From the NCBI RefSeq assembly GCF_000516985.1, contig NW_006917098.1:1798001-1862000 (forward strand): 64,000 nucleotides of DNA. The letters are read 5' to 3'. Position 1 is the stretch's first letter. Each line of letters starts with the position of its first letter. Source of the DNA: Pestalotiopsis fici W106-1 (lineage: Eukaryota > Ascomycota > Sordariomycetes > Amphisphaeriales > Sporocadaceae). Under the pieces are notes generated by a model. It did not search any database. It was not told the DNA's origin and saw nothing but the letters and a program-made list of their open reading frames with translations. This document shows positions 1 to 11,197 of the stretch, one piece after another. The position numbers and the translations under genes are program-made.

Positions 1-2680
1 AATATGGCGCACCATTAGCGGTATTTCTGATGAGATATGGCAAAGGTTCCGCTGCTGACCAGTTTTCGAGTTGAGCGAAAGACAAGTGACGATCTTCTTT
101 AGATGAGTCCAACTTTGAGTGAAACATGAGTACATGTTGTCCGCCTTCCTTCACCGGTGAGCGATAACCGAGAGCCAAAGATATCAGACCCATGGTTTCT
201 TCGCCAAGCTTGTCCACAATATCTGTGTTTGGAGATGCTGGTCCAATCTCCACCATCCAGGTCTCTGAACTCCAGAATACGTTGAAAGGAGGAATTGATG
301 GTAACCGCGTTGGAGCATATAGCTCAAACTCACAAATTGTACGGCAGTGGTCTGAGAGTCGAACTGTATGTCGGTACCTTGGACCGTGAGACCAAGCTCT
401 TGCGACCGAGGGCCAAGGATTCCAGACCTCACTGACTTCTACCTCTGGAAGCCGTATGTCGGGTCCTGTTGCAAGCTCCTCGGCCTTGAAGGGCAACAAG
501 TTCTCATTGACGAGTCCTGCTTCGTACAGCTTTTTGTATGCCTGGAATGCTGCGTCCTTGCAGGCCTTTTTCTGAGAGTACCAGGTACTGGCACTTTGCA
601 TTCGGCGTAGCTCAGTCGGTAGCGAGTTGGGCAATACGACCGTGGCCCGGAACAAGGGCGGTTCGAGCTTTGTGCCGGTTGTGTATATCGTCTCGAACAG
701 ATAATACGGCATACAGTCGACAAACTGTTTGGAGAAGAGGGTGGCACAAAAGTGATCGAGATGCGCTTTGGCACTGTCAATGTCCATCTCGTTGCCGCTG
801 CGAGTGGAGAAAGTGTACTCGTAGGCATCATCACTTTCCTCGAGAACAGCGAGTCCCAACTTTTCTCGATCCTCTGCTTCGTATTGCTTCTTCATCTCCC
901 GCTCGAGATCTTCCCATGTGGTCTGAGCATCGCCGCCCTCTTCGCAGAACAACAGAAGGGTGGAATTCTTCATCCTTGCTCTGCCGCGACGCTGAATGAA
1001 TGATTTCAGATTGGAAGGCCTGTCAAAGCAGATGACGAGATTGCAGGCTGGGACATCTATGCCCTCTTCCAATACACTCGTGGCGATCAGGAGATCGAGA
1101 TGTCCGGATCGGAAGCTTTCCAGATTAAGGAGGCTATCTTCTCGGTCAATCTCTCCCACCTCCCGCTTTCTTGCGACGCTCCTGGAAATTCCGACCATTG
1201 TTCCGATACGGAAACGATCTCGAGTCGCAGCATGCTTGGACAAAAGATTATGCAATGCACTGACAGTGGCTGTTTCCTTGACAAAGATAATGCCTAGTGT
1301 ATTTTCCGGGCAATTGCTCAGTCGTGTAATGAGTCTTTTAACTTTATCCGATATCAACAAATCATCTGGTGTGCACAACTGAGGCAGCTGGACTTTGTTC
1401 AAGGCACCAACAACGTAGTCCTTCTCGGCGAGGTGCCACGCGGTGTGGGATATCTCCCCCTTGGCTGCATGTTCCAAGTATTGGCTGACTGCTGTAAAGA
1501 CGAAGAAATCGGCAGCCCAGGCACCTAGTTCCTTTCGAATCTCGACGCTCTTGCGGTAAAGTGAAGTCAGTTGCCTGATGGACGGTGTATCATTTCCCTG
1601 TACAGCAATCAGGAGCTCGTTTCGGCTCCGTTCGGTATTCTCGTGGAGCATTCGCAATATGAAAGGATCTTCCCTGATATCTAGGCCAATGAGAACGTGG
1701 CGTACGCTGTTCATGGCTGCGGTGCTGATGGTAGCCTCTGCTTCCTCTATGAGTTTGTACGAGACACAGATCAGTTCCGGGCGACTGACTTGGGCCAGCA
1801 ACTCTTCTCTATGCTTCATAGGGGTCTTGCAGACTGCATCAAGGGTTCTTTCAATGATTTCTAGCCCATGCCTTGATATGTTCATCACTGGACTTGCCGT
1901 GAGGCCCAGGATGGAAGGTACTGGAAGACCGGCCTGCTTGATCTTCCAATAGACATTCATGACTTTGACTCCAGAATATTTGCCAGTACAGTTGTGGGCT
2001 AGGATTGTGTCAATGTCGACTCAGTTTAGGGATCATGATGAACATACCTTCATCAAAGACGATTAGTGACAGTCTATCAATTCGCACAAAGTCGTGTTGA
2101 AGTGCATCGCTGAGGACCTGTGGCGTAGACACCACGATACTGACATTGTTCAAAAACTTGTCCCATGTTTGAGCAGAAGACCAAGTCTCGGGACCGTCTT
2201 TGCCGCTCAACATCTTGGTCACTACTCTGGGAATCTGAGAACGGATGACGTTGAATTGCTGGTAACACAGCGCAACTGTTGGTGCAAGAAACCATATAAT
2301 CTTGTCCGGAGATGATCTCTCGAGTTCAGCTTGCATGCGAAGGACTGCTACTTGGGTTTTTCCACTACCAGTGTCCATCTACAGCAGCAATTAGCACTCT
2401 CGAAGGGAGACAATGTCATTTCCAAACTTACAGCAACAATGACATTCTGTTTGAGACTCTCTTGGAGCATTTCCGTTTGGTAGGCCCGAGCGTGCAAGAC
2501 TGCCTCTTGTTGCACATCGCGATCACCAACGACAGGTGGCGACCGAGGTAAAGCGACTTCTTCGACGACTGTTGTTACGGCATTTTCATTGATGGGTGTT
2601 GATGGATATGATGTACTTGAGAGGCTGCTCACATCCTCTGGGCTCCCAGGGCCAATTGAAGAGTCTTTGATGAACTCCAT
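1..2680 (-). CDS. dcl2: Dicer-like protein 2 (5' part; continues past the left edge)
   Basis: Dicer-family RNase III helicase that cuts double-stranded RNA into siRNAs for RNA silencing; fungal DCL2 proteins are chiefly linked to antiviral and transgene silencing. Exons are 2680-2432, 2378-2048 and 1998 to the edge; two introns (53 and 49 nt) join in frame. Visible: the Q-motif-like RAYQTEML, Walker A MDTGSGKT opening exon 2, a DEAH box split by intron 2 (DEA-HNC), the helicase C segment with LIATSVLEEGIDVP and QRRGRAR, and a Dicer-dimerisation-like segment around 430-560. The two RNase III domains should lie outside the window, so catalytic integrity cannot be judged. An upstream in-frame Met at 2710 is possible, but the start at 2680 fits better. 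No internal stop is seen over about 860 codons. DCL1 is less likely because the helicase opening matches DCL2. Confidence 0.93.
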
Positions 2681-2710
2681 GCTTGCAATGCAGAATGTGG
2701 ACCTTGGCAA

Positions 2711-3445
2711 CTAGAAGCACCAAGAAACGGATATCGTTCGAGGCTTAGTGAATCGGTCCAAGTAAAGAATGTCGACTATTTATACGTGTATGCCTATCCA
2801 AAAAGTCTGAAACGTACACTGAGACTGGGGAATGACAATTGGTAGGCCTCCGCGGGAAGTTCAAGGCAGCCGTACCAGGTCAGTCTCGTTGGCCAAGTCT
2901 CGGCCAACCCTTTGGTGACGAGACAGCCGTCTACCGTGCACGTCAAGCAGAAGCGAGAGGCCGTCCAAAACTCGGCGTGGTACCTTGCAAGCCTAAGACT
3001 GAATTCTGCAGACCATGGGTTGAAGCGGCGTGGATCCAAGAATCAAACAATCAGCACTCTCATGGAGACTCGAGAGGGCCTGCAGTCAGCGTAGGACCAA
3101 ATGATAGCAGCCAGTGCGCATGATTGATACAAGCCGTAATATGGTGACGAAAAGAAGTATTATCACATTTGTTCAAACCGAGTGAGTATTATTTACCCCA
3201 GAACAGAAAAGACGGGTGAATGACATGCTGGAAGAGGAGGAATGTGAAGGTTCGATGCCGGTTGAGCTAGGCCAGGTGGGAGGAGTATATCCCAAAAGCA
3301 AGCCCACAGCTGTTTGTCAGTGGGTCAATGTCAAATCGCAGCGCAGCGCAGCGTAACATGCATGCGTGCCCTGCAGAATGAACCAACTCAGCCTTCAATT
3401 AGCCCAGCAGGCATTAGTCTACTCAGCCAAGACCGGGAATTCATT
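2711..3445. other. Intergenic between dcl2 and the RCC1 gene
   Basis: Divergent promoter region for dcl2 (-) and the RCC1-repeat gene (+). No convincing coding exon on either strand. A short GCGCA/GCAGC tandem run sits at about 3337-3355. Confidence 0.6.
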
Positions 3446-4559
3446 ATGCAGCTTTACACATCAGGATTCAATGCCTGGGATCAGCTGAACTTTGGAAAAG
3501 GTGAACAGAAATCCGAAGAGCAGCCAAGCGACTATCGCGACTTTGTGGAGGTATTCGCCGACGACCGTATCGACAAGGTATGGGCTTCCCTTACTGCTGT
3601 CCGAGGTATGTCCCAAATACAAGCACTTCTCTTCATTTGCTGACAAATGATGGACTTGGGACATCAGTCGAGTCTAGCAATGGCACTCATGTCGCTGGAT
3701 GTCTGGAAGATTGGTGCGATACACAAAGTGATATCTTCAGTCCTACAGTCGCTGTTACTGGCGCCTATTGGCTAGCGGGTATGTCGTGCTGTCCATGACC
3801 TAGATTCCATGACCCAATGGCTTACACGGAACTGCCCATTTTCCAGCCTACGGTAGAAACACCAAGACAGTGCATCAGTATCAAAGTCCAAACCACTACT
3901 TGGAGGGACAAATTCACGACATTTTCCATGATTTGGGCAACATTATCCAAATTACGAGCTACGAAACCGGGTTTGTAGCGCTCAGCGACGAGGGCAAGGT
4001 ATGGAGCTGGGGCGACGGGCGATTTTCCGCATGCTTGGGCAGGGAAGTTACAGACGAATTGTATGTTTCCTCTCAGCCTTGCTTTTCGATTCTCTCAATT
4101 CTGAAATTCAAATCTGCTAGTCCAGCAAATGCACCAGGTCTGGTGACGGATTTAGTTGAGCTGCCAACTGGAAAGATTACAAAAATTGCTGCCGGAGGTT
4201 ACCTTGTTATGGCGTTAACAGAGGGCAATGACTTGTATGCATGGGGAGGCCACCCTGGACTTCCCGCCATGTTCGATGGGCTGTCAGAGAGCCCAACACC
4301 CGTCGATGTGGATGACAGCGATGTAGTGGACTTTTCCGTGGGCTCGAGTCATGCTGCACTCTTGTCGAAAGATGGGCATCTCTTTGCAGTTGGTGATAAT
4401 ACGAATGGCCAATTGGGACTTCCCAGAAAAGAGAAGTTGCACTCCTGGACCAGGGTACCCATTGCCCTAGGCCCAAGCAAGACCATTATCTCCGTCGTCT
4501 GTGGACCAAGAAACACATTGTTTGTGGTGAATAGCAAGAGTACTCAAGCAGCATCATGA
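3446..4559 (+). CDS. RCC1-repeat (beta-propeller) protein
   Basis: Four exons, 3446-3605, 3668-3778, 3847-4060 and 4121-4559, join in frame to a 307-residue protein. RCC1-type blade motifs recur: LYTSGFNAWDQL at the N-terminus, GKVWSWGDG in the middle, DLYAWGGHPG, and HLFAVGDNTNGQLGLP near the C-terminus. Seven-bladed RCC1 propellers serve as guanine-nucleotide exchange factors or as scaffolds; this protein is short (RCC1 itself is over 400 residues) and has only about four or five clear blades, nearer to the Ats1/SERGEF-like group. Nothing identifies the partner. The first exon is open upstream to 3314, but the Met at 3446 directly precedes the first blade. Confidence 0.85.
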
Positions 4560-4634
4560 ATTCTTTCTCTTCCGAACCATCTATGCTGTTCTATGGTACA
4601 AATGTGCACAATCCGTATTACGTAACGCCTGCTA

Positions 4635-5723
4635 TCATAGATTCGTCAAGTAGTCCTCAATCTCTTGAGAGGTTAGCTTCCGGAAACGAGGGCCAGTGGC
4701 GCCCTCAACACCCTCGACACCGAGAAGGTGGTCTGCCGGAGGGCCGACAATACCTGCAAAGTATTAGTTATATGATTTCCGCATGACGTTGATGCCTTGT
4801 TGAAAAACGTACCAATCTCAATGGTGTCGCCGTTCATCTCGCCCTCGATAGTCTCCTTCAGGGTCAGCAGAGCAATGTGCACTGCATCCTCAAGCTCCAG
4901 ACCTTCCGTGTACCGCTTCTCCAAGAACGTCTTGGCTGATGTTGCGCTCTTGCCAATGGCCGTGGCCTTCCATGGGAAGTAACTGCCAGAAGGATCAACC
5001 TGGTAAAGCATGGGACCGCCCTTGTGGATACCGCCAGTCTTGCTCGAGATCTTCTTCTTGTTGCCGTCGGCGTCGATAATCTCGCCTTGCACCAGTGCTT
5101 CCTCATCCGGCATGATGCCCTCGTCCCAACCGGCAATCAACAGACTGACACCGTACGGCCTGACACCTCCCGACTGTGTCGCCTCCTGCATCTCCCGAGC
5201 GACATCCTGTACTAATATCCGGGTCGGGGGGTACTCGTTGTAGATTCGCTTGTAGCCGGAGTGGGAGACCTTGCGTGCCTTGTCGACGAGCACTCTGTAG
5301 TCGGGGCCCATACCCGAGTACACCATGCCGATGTTGGGTGTAATGAGGCTGATCTTGGAAAGGGACGAGGCATCTGCAAGGGGCGATGATGACTTCTTCT
5401 CGGTGGCAAGGACGATACCGTTGGTGGCTGCTAGAGGTTAGAACGAGTAGCTCTGGAGCAAACGGGGAGGGAGATGGCTCACCCTTGATGCCTAGTGCTG
5501 TAACACCTTGATTAACGGCATTGAGAGCATATTCTAGAATGAAAAGATTAGTTCTGTAGCCTGCATGATTGTTCTTGTTGTTTTGCAAACATAACGCGTA
5601 CCAATCTGAACGAGCTTGCCGCTACAACCAATGTTAGCTACAAGCTCACAAGCAATGCCAGGCGGGACGGGGAGCTTACCTCGGAGAGAATGTCGTCAAC
5701 GAGAACGAGTATCGGTCGGCCAT
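4635..5723 (-). CDS. PRE8: 20S proteasome subunit alpha type-2
   Basis: Alpha-ring subunit of the 20S core particle (Pre8/PSMA2), gating substrate entry to the proteolytic chamber. Five exons (5723-5680, 5621-5602, 5533-5483, 5430-4813, 4753-4635) give 283 residues. The N-terminus [18 protein letters not shown] and the following QIEYALNAV are the proteasome alpha signature, and [20 protein letters not shown] fits alpha-2. Exon 2 is only 20 nt. Compared with human alpha-2 there is an extra run of about 34 mostly charged residues after GWDEG (residues about 144-177) in the longest exon; it reads through in frame without good splice sites. Convergent with the RCC1 gene, only 75 bp from its stop codon. 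Confidence 0.96.
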
Positions 5724-6757
5724 AGCTGCAGCTGGATATAAGGGTCAAGTTGAAGTTTATTCTTGGTGTGCAGAGGCAAAAACGGTTATTTGGAAGATGG
5801 TTGAGAGATGACGATGTGAGGATGACGAGGCTGGAGGACCTCTAGGTAGTGGTTCGCTGTGGACTCTCATTCAGTGGCCAGGCATCGCGGGTTTGCGTGT
5901 TCGAGCTACAGGTGCCTTTCAGCCTGCTGCAAGTTGAATGCGGCCCGAGCTCCAATTCGTGACTAAGCCGGAAAGGTCTAGCTCCGCCCAGGTTTAGAAG
6001 CTACAAGTAGCGCTTTCCTCAAATACCATGAGATCGAGTACATTACAAAGACTGTTCATTACGCATTCTGAACTTTGCACAGCGTTCCATGGTGTTTCAT
6101 GTCATCTAGTATACTCTAGAATACATACTCATGATATAGTGTACTGATTGGAATGGAGACAGATGAATCAGCGTTCTAGGTCTCTCTGTGGTGGTCAACG
6201 GCCAGAGGTACCGGCCATCCGTTACTGGTAGGTACCTTGCTGCGGGCGCTTAAGTGGGCCAGCGTTTAGTACCTGCCACAGCTTCTTCGAAAAGTCCTGA
6301 TCGCAGAGAATTTTCCTCTCCTACTTTTCTCAGTACTCAAAGGAACGAAAAGAATGACAATCTTACGTTTCAAGTTCGTCTTGACAGTCCACCAGAGCTA
6401 CTTGCGTATCATTCTCCGGTAGGTTCGTATAATGGCCGTAGCCATTTAGCTCTCGAGAGCACTGCGTTCTAGCGCCCAATATACAGGTAATCACTACCCG
6501 CGCACGACTGCCTTCACATTCCGGAGCGCCGCGCTACGTACCGACGAAAAGAGCTACCTGGCAGAAACGCTGCCACCTCAGCCTTTGTCATCAATACCCA
6601 GCTTATCCTCTTGAACCGGACCCCAACAATAACGACATCTTAAAGACTGACTGTAGGAATCCGATCTCTTTGTTTCGAGTTTCTATTCCCTAGAACGAAT
6701 ACTGTTTCTCCACTGGGAATCCCGTACAAGTTTTTAGCTTGAGCGCACATCCCGATT
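5724..6757. other. Divergent intergenic region
   Basis: Shared upstream region of the proteasome alpha-2 gene (-) and the RING-CH gene (+). No coding exon supported. TAGGTACC-type motifs occur at about 6208-6237. Confidence 0.5.
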
Positions 6758-7824
6758 ATGGACTATTCGGAGCAAACCTACGATTTCGGCGCTGGTGCAG
6801 ACGAGCCACAGCCGCAGCCGCAGCCCAGGGGCAAACCAGCAGAGTGCAACATCTGTCGCGATGTTGTGTACCCAACCTACAAGGAGCCTGAAATCTTGGA
6901 CAAGATTCGTGGGAGAAAGCCACGCAAAGTCTACGAAAATGAGGAAGGGCGCTTGATATGTCCCTGCAAGTGCTCCGGCAGTATCAAATGGATCCATGAG
7001 TCCTGCCTACAGGAGTGGCGATACTCGCAGGCCGGTACTGAAAATCAATGGAGATGTAGTCGATGTGGCTACAGATACCAATTCGAGCGCATGGACTGGG
7101 CCCGGAGATTACGAAGTCCGATCCTCGCCTTTCTTCTTGCTGTCCTCATTGTTATCACCACGATATTCCTTCTGGGCTTTGTGGGCGACCGGATTCTGGA
7201 CTTGTGGCTCGACCCTGTCGGAACCGTCTACGAGGCACTCGGAGGTGAATCTGACGAGTGGGATCTGGACGTCGACCTCGGGGGAGGACTAGGCATTCCC
7301 ATTCGTGATATCGACGAAGGAAGCTGGTCTTTTCATTTTCTAAAAGGCTTATTTTCTCTCGGCTTGGTGGGTTTTGTCAAAGCATTCCTTGCCATGAGCC
7401 CCTTTCAATGGTGGAACTTGCGACAGGCTGGTGTGGTTGGTGGTGGTGCTCGCCGCCGTGGTACTGGCCGAGATCGACTCGAGGATGTCAACCTCATGTT
7501 GGTCTTGATCGGAGCCATTACATTCTTCTGGGTAAGCTTTGACCTCGGTTTATTGGTGTTCATCTGCATGCTAATTACGAGAAGGCCGTCTGGAAAGGGA
7601 CACGTCGATGGACACAGAATGCTCTAGACAAGGCGAGCGAAAGAATAGTCAACGCACAGCCTGTTGACGATGACGATGATGACGAGGATAACAATGACAA
7701 CGATGAGCGTCGAGATGACTTCAAGGCTGAAGAAGCCACAGATCCGTCAATGGATGAACTGCATGAGGACTTCATCAAGACTGAAGATTTACCATCCGAA
7801 TCTCATCTTAGACAAAGAATCTGA
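6758..7824 (+). CDS. RING-CH (MARCH-type) membrane E3 ubiquitin ligase
   Basis: Two exons, 6758-7531 and 7585-7824, give 337 residues. A C4HC3 RING-CH finger covers residues about 30-110: CNIC, then after a basic insert CPCKCSG, the WIHESCLQEW block, and CSRCGY. This order (C-C, C-C, H-C, C-C) is typical of MARCH/Doa10-type ligases, which ubiquitinate membrane proteins. Hydrophobic segments follow at about residues 115-145, 190-212 and 247-262, then an Asp/Glu-rich cytosolic tail. Far shorter than Doa10 (over 1000 residues, many membrane spans), so probably a smaller MARCH-like enzyme of the ER or endomembranes. The intron joins TGG to GCC in phase 0. Confidence 0.9.
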
Positions 7825-9442
7825 GCAGTTTGCAGGTTTATAACGAATCATGTTACTTTAAACTTGACAAAGCAAAAGTGACGCAAGGTTTTATTCGCTC
7901 CTCATGGTCTCGATCCGCCTTGTAACACCCAACACTGCACACTCTTAAGTTGCCACGAAGATTCTCTTCCATATCGTGTCAACTAGTCTGTGTGCAGAGA
8001 TGAAAGTCCTGTAACTGTCTGCAAGCTTGAGCGTCTTGTTCTTGCTTATCTAGACTCGGTTCAGGACTGTCAATACTTTGACCTGAGCTGGCAGCTCTTT
8101 GGAGCACAAGTCGGCCGACTATCCATCACTCCTCGTTGAGACGTAGTTGAAAGATGGTCTGGCAAGATTGACACATTTAGATTAAGTAGACAACCCTGAA
8201 TTATGATTCTTGACATCGCTTATCTTGCCAAATCTATGAGATCCTTGACGGGACTGCGGCATATCCAGGCTGCTTGCTTGCATCAACGGGGGAAAAATAC
8301 AGTTCCTGCACGACAACGGTACAGATACAGGTAGCAAACCTTGTCCGTACCAAGTATCTCAAAATGGCCTCAAAGTTTTGCCGAGTAATCAACTCGAGAA
8401 TTGCTCAACTCTGAATAATTTGATTGCATATGCAAAGGTTTGAAAAGATGAACAAGAATCTGCCACATTCGTTGTCATTGTTGCCCTGTGAATGCACCCC
8501 GCGTTCTTCAGTAATGTGGCAAGAGATGTGACTTTAGGGGACCTAGACCCATGCCTTTGTTCGTAGTCCCCTAATTTATTTTCGGGTTGGCAGGCGGGGC
8601 AGCTAATGAGCGTGTTTGGTGGACCTCGAGATGGGTTCTAGTGCTCATTGGTTCTCCTGCCAAGGAATCTACCCAACTGGCCAGTTTGAAGCATGCGCCC
8701 GTCAATGGCTGACAGCAGACGGGCAGGCAATAGCTAACAAGGTAGCATCTTACAGAAAAAAAGTTCCAGCGGAAACCCCTTGATATCTATTCTCGTGATC
8801 TCGAGGTTTCATTCTTCGGTTTATGGTGGGTGGCCGTGCTCCCGTTCAACTGGCGATCACTCCAAAAAGTTTGTTTTTTTTTGCTCTTTTTGGGGCGCTT
8901 GAAGAAGTTAACTTTATTTTGGTGTCCGGAGTCCGGTACCTATCTCCTTGCCCGCCTCAAAACCGCTGTATGGACCGAGAGCTAAATTGAGAGCATCCCT
9001 TTGTCGTGATAAGCTGCGACCCTCCGCCAGCCCACCCATCTCACCCAAGGATTTGAAAGACACGTGCGCAACAACAACGCTGGTCTTGGGGCGTGAGATT
9101 CGAAGTCGAGTCCAGTGTTGGAGCAAAGCTGCACCGCCAGAGTTCTTCTCGACGACGCTGTTCTGGCAATGCCAACAGATCGATTTGGAAATTACACCCT
9201 ACCGCATCGGTCGCATTCCACACCCTGGCCACGATAACCCGTCACTCGATACGAGAAATTGTTTTACCCCTTCTTCGGCTTGGGCTACACCAACCACAAC
9301 ACCAAGCGATTGAACCTACCGAGTCCCTGTTCCGAATCGGAACACGAGATCTTACAGGCAGGAGCCTCTCCTGCCCATCTCCAACTCGTTGGCACATCCC
9401 TAATCCATCCACTACTTCAGTAACACACATATACCAACCACA
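7825..9442. other. Intergenic, no gene seen
   Basis: 3' flank of the RING-CH gene and promoter of the mannosyltransferase gene. Only short chance ORFs are open; the 120-157 aa ORFs at 8948-9566 lack domain character and overlap the next gene's leader. Short poly-T run at about 8873-8882. Confidence 0.55.
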
Positions 9443-10532
9443 ATGCATTTCGCATACCCACCGAGGAAGAGCTCGAATCCGCCGCCCTTTCGCCCACGAT
9501 CGTCGAGGATACCAACGATCCGGAGGATACGGCCAAAGACATTGGCGATTGGCGGTTTGGCTATAATGTTTCTGATATGGCTATTCTCCGGTAGCAGCTC
9601 CAAGTCCAGCTCGGGCCGGCGTGGGCGTGTAATATCGGGCGATCCGCCGGTCGTAATGGTCACGGTGTTTGACGAGAAACTATGGGGCGGCAGTCCAGAT
9701 TACCTGGAAGATATCAGAGACAACAGGATGCAATATGCTGAAAAGCACGGTACGTAGAGATCGCGTGCCCCAAGATCCTGGTTCCGCAGATCAAGTAGCT
9801 AACATTTGTGTTGCTCAGGATACAAGACAATGCTTGTGTCGGCAGGCGGCTACGATATTGGAAGCGATCCCATGTCGTGGACCAAGGTGACGGCCACGCG
9901 ACACGCCCTGGCGGAATTTCCAGATGCCAAGTATATTTGGTACCTTGACCAGCACTCCTTCATCATGAACCCCGAGCTGGACATTGTCGACCACATCATG
10001 GGTACCAAGAACTTGGAAAAGACCATGATCAAGGACCTTCCTGTTGTCCCACCGGACAGCATCATCAAGACTTTCTCACATCTGAGAGGAGATGACATTG
10101 ATTTTGTTGTCACCCAGGACAAGGACGGATTGTCGGCGGGTAGCTTTATTATCCGTAATGGAGACTGGGCCGAGTTCTTCTTGGACACTTGGTTCGACCC
10201 GTTATACAGAAGCTACAACTTTCAAAAGGCAGAGACACATGCGCTGGTAGGTGATTTCTTTATCGCGAGTTCAAGATCAGCTCGGCTTTATACTAACTCT
10301 TCTTTACCAGGAACACATTGTGCAGTGGCATCCCACCATTCTCTCAAAGCTCGCCATCATTCCTCAGCGCCTCTTGAACTCATACAACAGACCAAAGCAC
10401 GGCGAAGTCTACGAGGATGGCGACTTTGTTCTGCGCCTGGCCGGCTGTATCAAGGGCAACGGCGATAATAACTGTGCTGAAGAGGCCAAGAACTTTGCGC
10501 CCAAGTGGAAGAAGGCTTTTGCTGCAGCCTAG
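9443..10532 (+). CDS. GT34 family Golgi mannosyltransferase (Mnn10/Mnn11-like)
   Basis: Glycosyltransferase of the GMA12/MNN10 family, type II membrane proteins of the Golgi that extend N-linked mannan. Exons 9443-9749, 9819-10246 and 10311-10532 give 318 residues. A basic, Pro-rich cytosolic tail is followed by a signal anchor at about residues 33-50 (AIGGLAIMFLIWLF), a Ser-rich stem, then the catalytic domain with VVMVTVFDEK, KYIWYLDQHSFIMNP (the family's acidic nucleotide-sugar motif region), GLSAGSFIIRN, and EHIVQWHP opening the last exon. Whether the yeast counterpart is Mnn10 or Mnn11 cannot be decided here. The final exon starts cleanly after CCAG at 10310. Confidence 0.9.
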
Positions 10533-11197
10533 ACGTGTGTTGAACAGAAAAACAAGAGCCAATTAAAGGGGCGTTTATTGTTTCATCACGGCCCTCGCCT
10601 CAAGAGGTCCGATTGCTCAACGCCGTTGATACATTCCATTGTATTATTGAGTCATGAAATGTGCCACTCCCACTCTCACGACATTTTCGGCACGACCATT
10701 ACAGAGGTCGGACATGACACTCCATGGCAACCAGCGAAACCGGAAATTTGTACTAGAACAAGTGCAAGGGAGAAGAGGGGAAAAAAAAAGAGAGACTGGC
10801 GTTTCTGGGCAAGTCTAATAGTGCATAAACCCGACAGAGGGAACATTGCCTTTGAATTTTGTTTTTACTTTTCATCTTCGCTGTTTTTCCAACGCTAGGG
10901 AGGCATCTAGAAAGGGGAAATCTTGAGATTCGAGTTCCCGCATTGCTAATGATGATGGCTTGAAATGATATTCAAAGCATTTACAAGGCGAGATGAATTA
11001 ATTGAAATTTTCTCTCACACGCAGTAACACTCATAACTCGCTTCTCACTGGACAAAAGTGGCCATATACTCTGTTTTTGCTTCATTCGATTTCCCATGAT
11101 ATTTACTTGAATTTCTACAACGCTTGCTAGGTTGATCCCTTGATGTGGAAGAGAGGTTCATTTTTTAGAAAGGGGAACGACAACAGACTACTACATC
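10533..11197. other. Convergent intergenic region
   Basis: Lies between the 3' ends of the mannosyltransferase (+) and sphingosine-1-phosphate lyase (-) genes. It holds their 3' untranslated sequence; no coding exon seen. Confidence 0.55.

Noticed and set aside
600..675. tRNA-like signals (A-box-like TAGCTCAGTCGG and B-box-like GGTTCGAGC) on the plus strand
   Set aside because: The stems do not pair into a cloverleaf, and the stretch is continuous coding sequence of dcl2 on the other strand.
3246..3258. B-box-like GGTTCGATGCC
   Set aside because: No A-box at the right distance and no T-stem pairing.
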